Shown here in pieces: positions 1 through 7,700 of a DNA stretch of 10,812 bases (positions within the stretch are counted from its first letter, which is position 1; the number at the start of each line of letters is the position of its first letter). This stretch comes from CAYFJO01 sp964343305 (GTDB lineage: Bacteria; Planctomycetota; Planctomycetia; Pirellulales; Pirellulaceae). Made by a program: the position numbers and the translations under genes. The DNA is taken from positions 1 to 10,812 of the forward strand of contig CAYFJO010000370.1 of the NCBI GenBank assembly GCA_964343305.1. Direction: 5' to 3'. The notes beneath the pieces were generated by a model, which was not told the origin of the DNA, did not search any database, and saw nothing but the letters and a program-made list of their open reading frames with translations.

Positions 1-930
1 AGACTCGTACGGCTGCGGAATGGCTGTCCAAACATCGCCGACGAAGTCATCCACCTGTGCCAGTTCCGAAACGGTAAAGGAACTGGGGAACGAGCCCACG
101 AATTCATCCGTAATGTCAATCGTGACGGTGAAGGTGTGCTCGACGCCGGAGAAGTCGTCGTCGATCAGCGAGATTTCCAAGTCGTACGATGAGTACGCGT
201 CGTAGTTCAGCGGCCCGTCAACATAAATCGCTCCGTCATCCACGCGGAATGCGCTGTTGCCACTGGTGATCCAGTAGCTGTAAGACTCGTACGGCTGCGG
301 AATGGCTGTCCAAACATCGCCGACGAAGTCGTCCACTTGTGCCAGTTCCGAAACGGTAAACGAACTGGGGAATGAGCCCACAGATTCATCCGTAATGTCA
401 ATCGTGACAGTGAACGTGTGCTCGACGCTGGAGAAGTCGTCGTCGATCAGCGAGATTTCCAAGTCGTACGATGAGTACGCATCGTAGTTGAGCGGCCCGT
501 CAACGTAAATCGCTCCGTCATCTACACGAAATGCACTGTTGCCGCTGGTGATCCAGTAGCTATATGACTCGTACGGTTGCGGGATTGCGGTCCAAACATC
601 ACCTACGAAGTCATCCACCTGAGCCCGTTCTGACACGGTAAAGGAACTTGGGAATGAGCCCACGGATTCATCGATGATGTCGATCGTCACATAAATCGTG
701 CTATCGGAAACCAGGTAATCGTCGTCGGTTAATGTGATTTCCAGATCGTAAGAAGCATAGGCATCGTAGTTGAGCGGCCCGTCGACATAAATCGTTCCGT
801 CACTTTCCACACGGAAAGCGCTGTTGCCACTGGTAACCATGTAGCTGAAGGATTCAAATGGCTGAGGAACGGTGCCGGACCAAACGGATCCTACCATGTC
901 GTCTACCTGTGCAAGTTCCGAGACCGTAAA
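1..930 (-). repeat. Tandem cadherin-like repeats, 282-288 bases each
   Basis: Units starting at the FTVSE codon lie at 930-643 (96 residues), 642-361 (94), 360-79 (94) and 78-1 (partial). Bases 1-282 and 283-564 differ at about 18 positions by eye, near 94 percent identity. The 930-643 unit is more diverged and has two extra codons. Each unit carries the cadherin-like core SGNSAFRV, then IYVDGPLNYDAY, DLEI and a DDD turn, but the classical DxNDN linker is replaced by DITDE or DIIDE. The pattern indicates recent unequal crossing-over or slippage extending from the left, with further copies probable beyond the window. Confidence 0.9.
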
Positions 931-2502
931 GGCTGCCGGGCCAAAATCATCGTCCAGAATCGTGATCACGGCTTGGCCGCCTCGGATGGTTGCATCCACA
1001 GCATTCGTCAGCAGCCCATCAAACGTTTCCGTGGACTCCGCGATGTTGTCGTTCACCAAGGGCACGTCGACCGTGTAACTGGATTCACCATCAGCAAACG
1101 CTATGGGGTGCAATGACGTAACGAAATAGTCATTGGACGCCACGGCTGTGCCATCTTGCGTATCAAAGTCCACCATCACGTTCCCGTCGCTGGGGATGGA
1201 GAGTTGGACGTTCAATGACGCGTAGCCGTTGATGTCGCCTTCATACACGGTCACATCGTCGATAAACACTTCGCGCTCAGCGAGCAGCAAGACAACCTCA
1301 TATAAGCCATTCCCAACCCAGGGCTGATTGTCTTCGAACAGCGGATACTCATCCGCCAGAATCTCGTCGTACGAATCCATGCCGTCGTAAACCACAACCC
1401 ACGACTTGCCGGATGCCGCTGACGGCAAATTAAGCGTATCGAATTCACCCGACAAACTACCGGTCGCGGTAAGCACGCTGAACATATCGCCATTGCCGCC
1501 GAGGTTCCACGCTTGCGGGGAATAACTGCACGAAACATCCAGTGTACCGCCAAGCAGCGCACTGCCGGGGCCCGTCTCGCTGACAACGTGCAAAGCGTCG
1601 TAGTCAATGTCCTGTGCAGTGCCGTCAATTTCCATTTTTGTCGTGCCGCCAGCATATTGCTCAAATTCGCCATCGATAATGAATCTGCCAATTTGTGGCT
1701 CTTCACCGCCAACAATCAAAAGGTTTTCGTTTATAAACCTGCCAACCGCTTTGCCGTCAGTAAAAATCGCACCTTCATTTGTCGCATTAGGACTGATCAA
1801 CAAACCATTTCTTTCGATTGCAATTGTGCCGTATGGTTCGTTTACGAGTTGTTCTGTGTCAACCCTCCCAGCAGCCTTGATCGTCACCATGCCACCAGCT
1901 TGAATCGTCGTTGTTCCATCGACCCCGATGTTTCCAGCGTTTTCGGCGGTGACCTCTCCAAACACGCCGACATTAAGATTTGCACAGACATCAACCCAGC
2001 CGTTTTTCACCGTTAAATTACCAGTTCCGAAATTTCCAACGTGAATGTCGCCACAGGCTTCCCACTCTCCACCATCGATATTTACGTCACCTGTCGAACT
2101 GATTTCGTCACCCAAAATCGCATCGTTCGTATAGAGTTTTCCTTGACCGCTGATATCAACATCCCCTAACGAATTCGTTTCTTTACCAACAATTAGATTG
2201 CCTGTGGAAACGGTTGCAAAGTCGTCAATCGTAACCGTGCCAGTGCCGTCTTGGCCGAATACAGTATCACCCGTGATCCCAACGGTTCCCCCGTAAACCA
2301 CCAAGTTGGATTCTAAATCAGGCACGTCCTGAAGCGTGAACGTGCCCAACACTTGCCAGTAAGCTCCGTCGCCGTCTAGGTCGGCTTTGCTCTTTGCTAA
2401 AACGGGATCAGTCGACGGAGTCGTCAGCAGACGTTCCTCTGAGTAATGATTGAAGCAGGAACTACTCCAGCCGATGCTAAACTCAAAATCGATGGCTTTT
2501 CC
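1..2502 (-). CDS. Giant exoprotein, downstream frame segment (beta-helix, Calx-beta, cadherin-like repeats), runs off left edge
   Basis: This frame (first codon base at positions divisible by 3) is open without a stop from 2502 to base 1, about 834 codons, and has no convincing start of its own. From about 2390 to 1290 it is rich in Gly, Thr, Asp and short beta-strand patterns such as GTGTVTIDD and GNLTVKNG, as in autotransporter-type beta-helix regions. From about 1260 to 945 it shows a Calx-beta domain (DGTAVASNDY, FADGESSYTV, ending ITILDDD). From 930 to the edge come cadherin-like units of 94-96 residues, each with FTVSE, SGNSAFRV, GPLNYDAY and DLEI. Such domains belong to calcium-binding extracellular adhesion proteins. 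It is the continuation of the 2424-3143 segment after a frame change, and the true C-terminus lies outside the window. The exact role is unknown; surface adhesion or matrix is an inference. Confidence 0.8.
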
Positions 2503-3143
2503 TCACCAATCGTAAGATCCCGAGCGAGATCCCACTTCACCTCTTTAGTTGCCACAGAGTAAAGATTGGCGCTCGACACTAAAGCACCGCCCAGAATCCC
2601 GTCGCGGCTGAACAACTTCCCTCCACCGATTGTTAGCTTGCCGCCATTGGAATAGAGGTCACCGTCACCAGTGCCGCTACGTAAATCTACTTTGGAATGT
2701 TCGATCTTCACCTCGCCTGAATATTCGTCACCGGGCCCAGGAAGTCCCGGTGTTCCAATGATCAAATCTCCCCCATCTGTGAAGACATTTGAACCGGACA
2801 ACACATTAAGGACTGGAGAGGAACTAGCCGCCCCAACAGTGATGCCCTTAGTCGACCAAGTGCTAGTATTCTTGTTTCCCCCTACGAGTGACATGGTTGG
2901 ATCATTGCCACTTGATCCAACGGTTACTAGCTCGGATGAGAGCGTATGTGCATTTAAGTGAACTGCGACTATATCCAAACTGACAAAAAAGTCCTTTGTA
3001 AACTCTGTAGCATCCAGATGCACTGTGGCATTGGTTGCGAACGCGGCATCTAGGCCGCTGTTTGGCACTCCCGCATCCCAGTTGCCTGGTTCAGCAAACT
3101 CCGTGCCGGCGCCTAAGGGACCACCTGTCCAATTCGTGAGCAT
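2424..3143 (-). CDS. Giant exoprotein, upstream frame segment (LEPR-xLL-like N-terminus and start of beta-helix)
   Basis: This 239-codon segment starts at an internal ATG, but the same frame stays open upstream to 3218. The residues just before the ATG read SEVLESR and continue LML, matching the LEPR-xLL signature seen near the N-terminus of giant planctomycete exported proteins (Ser here replaces Pro). The body holds NWTGGPLGAG, NWDAGVPNSG and strand-rich stretches such as KLTIGGGKLFSRDG, typical of passenger or beta-helix repeats. It has no signal peptide of the usual kind. The segment ends at a TGA (2426-2424) while the neighbouring frame takes over with similar composition, so it is almost certainly not a complete protein. 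It is the first main piece of the gene spanning 1-3222. Its function alone cannot be stated. Confidence 0.7.
   Translation of the reverse strand: MLTNWTGGPLGAGTEFAEPGNWDAGVPNSGLDAAFATNATVHLDATEFTKDFFVSLDIVAVHLNAHTLSSELVTVGSSGNDPTMSLVGGNKNTSTWSTKGITVGAASSSPVLNVLSGSNVFTDGGDLIIGTPGLPGPGDEYSGEVKIEHSKVDLRSGTGDGDLYSNGGKLTIGGGKLFSRDGILGGALVSSANLYSVATKEVKWDLARDLTIGEEKPSILSLASAGVVPASIITQRNVC
2426..2502 (-). other. Frame change 2: interval containing a missing base
   Basis: The upstream frame ends at TGA 2426-2424 and the downstream frame has its last upstream stop at 2505-2503, so the shift lies between. One base appears to be missing relative to an uninterrupted gene (a -1 type change, opposite to the first). 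The A4 run at 2497-2500 (T4 on the plus strand) is a candidate site because it lies immediately after the closed position of the downstream frame. Other places in the interval fit equally well. Confidence 0.55.
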
Positions 3144-3167
3144 CAGTCGTGATTCTAATACCTCGGA

Positions 3168-3172
3168 CCCCC
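3168..3172 (-). other. Frame change 1: five-G run (coding strand)
   Basis: The plus strand has CCCCC here. With four G on the coding strand, the frame beginning at ATG 3222 would run from RRLG straight into SEVLESRLML. With five, it diverts to a frame that ends about 25 residues later. A homopolymer one base too long is the simplest explanation, either as sequencing error or mutation. Confidence 0.6.
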
Positions 3173-3251
3173 AACCTTCGTGTTTTTCGTTTTGGATTGT
3201 GCCGTTGCAGTGCTTCTTTCATGGGTAGATTTCTTTGAGGTGAGATAATTA

Positions 3252-4571
3252 TTATTGCCAAAAAACATTGATTTTTGATTTGTGGCTATCATCCTGGAAG
3301 TCATGACGAAGTTTCGTAACGTCATGTTGCGTAAATTCGTCTGGCACATAAATGAGTTGAAGTTTTGGAGCCTTACGAAGTCCTCCAACGCCAACTGGTG
3401 TGACTTTCGTGCCTGACAGATTCAACAATTCCATGGTCTGAAAGCAAGAAAGATGGGCGATGGCATCATCTGAAAGATCCGTATTACGTAACCAAACACG
3501 ACGCAGGCTTGGCAGGGACATTAGATGAACCAATCCGGCTGCGGATACATCCGTGTCGTCAAGGTAAATTGATTGTAGACCCGTAAAGTGTTTGAGGGGT
3601 TCTAAATCCTCATCAGAGAGACCTATACCCGATAGTTGTAATCCAGCCATTTGTCTTCCAAGCGATTTCAAGTTGTGCAACCCGTCACCACTAATGCCCG
3701 TCCGCATAAGACTTAGGCTGCGCAGATTAGACAAGTGCGCGAGATGCGCGAGGCCAGCGTCCGCAATTAGGGTGTCCGCAAGTGTGATTTCCTCAAGCGA
3801 CTCAAGCTTAGCCATAGCTGCGAGCCCTTCATCGGAGATTCTACAACCGTCTAAATTAAGGCACGTCAACTTCGGCATCCCTACCAAATGATTGATGGTA
3901 GCATCGGTCACCTTTGTGTTACGCAAAGATATTTTTGTTAAACCAACCAATGGTCGTAAGTGTCGTAACCCCTCGTCACCCACGGGCATATTGTCTAAGC
4001 GAATCCTCACTAGCGAGCGCAGACAAGATACTTGAATCAGATCCGCGTCCGTAATGCGAGACCTACTGGCGTTAAGCCAGATCGGCTCGTGACTGTTTAT
4101 TGGCGTCAAGCTCACACCCAGACTTGCCAAGATTTTGACTGCATTCGCAACAATCTTCTGTTTAATCGATTGCGCACGCGCACGCACCTCACGATTGTCG
4201 CTGTTGCTTACTGCTTCAAGCACACTAATCGCCACTGGACCTGCCTTTATCAGTGCGTCGGTCGCGGCTTTGCGTTTGCTGAAACTATCATCGCCTAACT
4301 GTGCGACCCACTGCCGCATAAGTTGATCCGTCACATTTGGTGTTGTAGAAACCGTGTCAGGAATCCTCTGTTTTGGGCCTTCCACTTTCGTTTGATCGTC
4401 CGCGTTGAGTCTTGCTTGCGAATTCAAGGCAAGTGCGAACATCGCACTGAAGACGACGGAACGAAAACGGTACAGGTCTAATAAATGACAAAATAGACCT
4501 GTCCTTTCTTCGCCTCGTTTCCTTCGCCCTAGCTTGCCGATGGCTAGGATTGGAACTTGTCTGAACAACAT
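3252..4571 (-). CDS. Exported leucine-rich repeat protein with HEAT-like module
   Basis: The product is 439 residues. A basic patch with RFR near residue 37 precedes a short hydrophobic stretch (38-50) and a plausible signal peptidase site after SQA (about 53), so it is probably exported with a long n-region. Residues 84-140 (LGDDSFSKRKAATDAL, GPVAISVL, REVRARAQSI) match the short HEAT-like helical module common in planctomycete proteins. From about 172 to 411 there are roughly ten LRRs of 24-25 residues with the L..L.L..T.V/I.D.GL..L pattern, ending in a short tail (KINVFWQ). LRRs bind protein partners; the ligand is unknown. The ATG at 4571 is preceded by GGGGG five bases upstream as a possible ribosome binding site, and a promoter candidate lies at 4619-4648. 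The stop is 29 bases before the start of the exoprotein gene, suggesting an operon. Confidence 0.88.
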   Translation of the reverse strand: MLFRQVPILAIGKLGRRKRGEERTGLFCHLLDLYRFRSVVFSAMFALALNSQARLNADDQTKVEGPKQRIPDTVSTTPNVTDQLMRQWVAQLGDDSFSKRKAATDALIKAGPVAISVLEAVSNSDNREVRARAQSIKQKIVANAVKILASLGVSLTPINSHEPIWLNASRSRITDADLIQVSCLRSLVRIRLDNMPVGDEGLRHLRPLVGLTKISLRNTKVTDATINHLVGMPKLTCLNLDGCRISDEGLAAMAKLESLEEITLADTLIADAGLAHLAHLSNLRSLSLMRTGISGDGLHNLKSLGRQMAGLQLSGIGLSDEDLEPLKHFTGLQSIYLDDTDVSAAGLVHLMSLPSLRRVWLRNTDLSDDAIAHLSCFQTMELLNLSGTKVTPVGVGGLRKAPKLQLIYVPDEFTQHDVTKLRHDFQDDSHKSKINVFWQ

Positions 4572-4618
4572 TCGATCCCCCGAAAATGAGATTGATGGAT
4601 TGCACCAAATCGCAACGC

Positions 4619-4648
4619 AGTCTACATGGGAGAATCCCTGATTGTCAA
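4619..4648 (-). promoter_or_regulatory. Candidate sigma70-type promoter for the LRR gene
   Basis: On the minus strand a perfect TTGACA (4648-4643) is followed after 18 bases by TAGACT (4624-4619), four of six matches to the -10 consensus. A transcript would begin about 40 bases before the LRR start at 4571. It lies in the 138-base gap after the kinase/FtsK stop, which suggests the LRR and exoprotein genes can be expressed independently. No clear terminator hairpin with a T run is visible in this gap. Confidence 0.4.
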
Positions 4649-4709
4649 ATAAAGTCTCCCTGATGCGTTATTGTGTACAGGCTGCGTAGGTCTTCGTCCC
4701 GTGGGTGAC

Positions 4710-7700
4710 TCAAACACGAGCATCGAATTGCCGTTGCACCCAGGCCAGCCACTCGTCGGACGGCGGACCATACGGTCGAAATTTCTCGGACACACCCAGT
4801 TCCTGGCTATAGAAAATCGCCCGATGAACACCCAGGCGGCTGGCCAGCGGGCTGTCCATAAGATTGCTGGAATCCGAAGCACTCATTTGGAACAACACGC
4901 GCAGCTCGATATCGTTCATCGATTGGCGGTCGATCGCGCGGTTGGTGCTGTTGTAGGAATCGGACCAAACCAGCGCGTGAATCCCCACCGCAGGGCCTTC
5001 GCGCAGAATATTGCTAAAGCACTTGTCGGGCGTCTCCTTCTCGTTGTCATCCATCGAGAAACTAAACTCGTCCGCCTTGCGCAGATCGCGAAAACGCGAC
5101 AAGTTGTAGATGACCAGGTAAACCGGATCTGACGAAAAGTCATTCTCTTCCACGCGGCGATTGACTTCTTGTGAAAGCGGTGCCAGGATCTCGCCCGTCT
5201 CGCGCGGCGTCACAACTTGCGCGTCGATCGCCAAGTCACTGGTGAAACGCTTCCAGAAGCCCGCATCAGGTGATTCCGGACGGCTGCCGTCAAGAAGATA
5301 GAAGCGAGGAAAGTGACTCGATCGCTGAGCGGCATCTACGGCCGTGAGGCTGATCATGCAATTGGCCAACATCCCCATTGCTGTCTCTTCTTGCTGGCCG
5401 ACAACCAGAAGGTTCGTGCCACCTTGCCGGCGGAAATCGGCAGACGTCGGATCTTTGATCGCCACCGAAGCACCCAACCACGCGCGCGGAATGGCCTTGG
5501 CCTGGGCCGTGAGATCGCCGACGATCAGCTTCCGCAGAAGCGGATTCTCACTGGGGTCTGCGGCCACGTTCCCTTCAAAGACGATCGGAGGGACTGTTTC
5601 GACCCCACGTTGGGTGGCCATGCGATTCAGTTCAGTCAGATACGCTTCGCGCTCATGATCCGGCAGCCAGACCACTTGGAACGGATGGTTGCCTTCGAAC
5701 AGACCGTTGGCGTCGTTGTAAATCGCTTCGCCGGGTCGATTCAGCAATCGTGCCGCGGTGTTATCTTCGCTCAAAATCAAGTGGGCGTCCGTCTCGCTAC
5801 ATTGCAGCGCGACGCGCACGGCCATTTGCCCCAACGTGCTGCGGGCCAACGAATAGGCTCCGGCCAACGTCTGAGATCCCAGCAGCACGTGAATTCCAAA
5901 TGCACGGCCTTGTCGAACCAGCCGGTCCAGCAACAACGACGCGTCTTGCGAGATCTTGTCGTCGGTGACGAACAACTCTTGAAACTCGTCGATGATCAAC
6001 AGCACGCGGGGCATCACGGTGTCTGGATTCGCGTCGCGATAGCCTTTGATATCCTGAACACCGACCGAGCGGAATAAATCGCCGCGACGCCGCAGTTCCG
6101 CATCCAGCCGCTCCAACACACTCATGCCGAATTCCCGTTCACTTTCGATCGCGATCACTCGGGCGTGCGGAAGTTTGCACGTCGCGTAAGCCTTGAATTC
6201 CACGCCCTTCTTGAAGTCGATCAAGTAGAACTGGATTTCGTGCGGGCTGTAATAGATTGCCAGGTTCGTGATTAGCGCATGCAACAGCGTTGACTTGCCG
6301 GAACCGGTTTTGCCGGCCATCAGTACGTGTTGCGAAGTTCCTTTGCCCAACCGCATGTATTGAAACTTTGTCGCTCCGGCGCGACCCAGCGGCACCTCGA
6401 TTTCACCACGGCTATCGCAGGTCCACCAATGTTCGTTCGGCAGCACAACCGTCTGGAACGGCACTTCAACACGACTGGAATCCTTGGCCAACTTGCCGAC
6501 CGTCTTCACCGCTTCCGTAAACAAATCGTCCGCGGGCGGCTCGTCCAGCGACAGCGGCAAGCTGTTCATCTGCTCGTCTCTCCAACGAAACCGTCCGTCG
6601 ACCCACTCCAGTGTTGCTGCGTGCGCCTCGAGGTCGGCGAGATCAAAGTTCCGCGGCAATTTCATTTTGGTGTCTGTGCTGATCAGCGTATAAACACCGC
6701 ACCGCGCCCCGGAACTGGCGATGCTGACCAAACGCCGCGCCGCTTCGTCGGTAAAGTTAGCAGGGAAATTCGCGATGACGAGGATCTGAAACGGCTCGGC
6801 CACTTCGCCCGCGTGGCGGTTGTATTGCTGAATGGATTCGAACTCGTTGCGGAGATATTTCTGGATCACGTTCTCCATGTGTTCCGTCAAATCGGTCAAC
6901 CGCTGATTGATGTGGCCGGATTCCGTCCAGATGCGGTTCGTCACCAATCGTTCGTCGTAGTCGGTCAGGTGCATGAACATGGAAAAATTCTGCCCCAGTC
7001 CAACGGGATCAATGATCGTAAAACGAACTTTGCCGGCGGGCAGCGACGTGAGCAAACGCAACATCACATTTTGCAGCGACGTGACGGCAGCTCCGCGGCC
7101 ATCGCCGTCGGCTTCGAACAACAATGACGGACAAGACGGATACGACAGCACGGCTGGCAAAGCAAACTCGTTCTGCACCAACTTCAGGTCGTCTCCGGTT
7201 GGAAGCTGAGTATCCAGTTTCTGAGCGTCGATGATGTATTCGCCGAATCGCAACGCGGTCATCGAATCGCTCGCCGGATTCCATGCCTGCCATTCGATGT
7301 CGGTCCAAATGGGAAACCGCGCGTCGCACACCTGGCTCATTTGTTCCACGGCCGCTTGAAACGACGCAATGCCGCTGCTCCATTTTGCAAACAACTCGCC
7401 CCATTGCGCTTCGAATTCCTTGCGACTTACGCCCAGCTTCTTACGATGTCCGGCGGCTAGTTTCACGACGATCGTTTCGAAATCCCCCTCCAAACTCGCC
7501 AGCCTCGGCGGATACGACTTGTCCAACCCAGCCAGTTGCCGCTCGTGAGTGTCCGTGATCTTCTTTCGTTGTGCGTGGAACTCGGCCTGGGCCTCACGCA
7601 ACCGCTGGTCGTGTTTGTCCTTGATCTTGCCGCGGACCTTGGCCCAAGACGCGTTGGCCATGTTGATCTCACTTTCCCGCTGTTGGTTCAACCGGTTTTG

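Larger units (their letters stand above)
1..3222 (-). pseudogene. Reconstructed LEPR-xLL giant exoprotein gene with two frame interruptions, partial
   Basis: The likely true start is the ATG at 3222, 29 bases after the stop of the LRR gene. It opens MKEALQRHNPKRKTRRLG, a basic N-terminus expected before an LEPR-xLL motif. As sequenced, this frame leaves the motif and stops after about 43 residues. Removing one G from the five-G run (coding strand; plus 3168-3172) joins RRLG directly to SEVLESRLML. A second, opposite shift between 2502 and 2426 returns to the original frame, which then stays open to the edge. The joined product exceeds 1060 residues in the window. Silent-biased divergence among its repeats argues that the protein was selected recently, so I prefer assembly or sequencing error, or a very recent lesion, over an old pseudogene. 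Programmed frameshifting at both sites is unlikely. No clear Shine-Dalgarno precedes 3222. The short spacing suggests co-transcription with the LRR gene. Confidence 0.6.

Noticed and set aside
2490..2505. Programmed -1 ribosomal frameshift at GGAAAAG
   Set aside because: The heptamer does not fit X-XXY-YYZ, no clear downstream structure was found, and a second unrelated frame change in the same gene favours error or mutation.
3155..3394. 79-codon minus-strand frame across the LRR/exoprotein junction
   Set aside because: It overlaps the LRR C-terminus in another frame and contains no domain. The ATG at 3222 in the exoprotein frame explains the region better.
5313..7127. Plus-strand frames of 254 and 266 codons opposite the ATPase modules
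   Set aside because: Compositions are shadow-like (many Arg, His, Gln) and they overlap a coding strand with Walker motifs. No independent start signals are seen.
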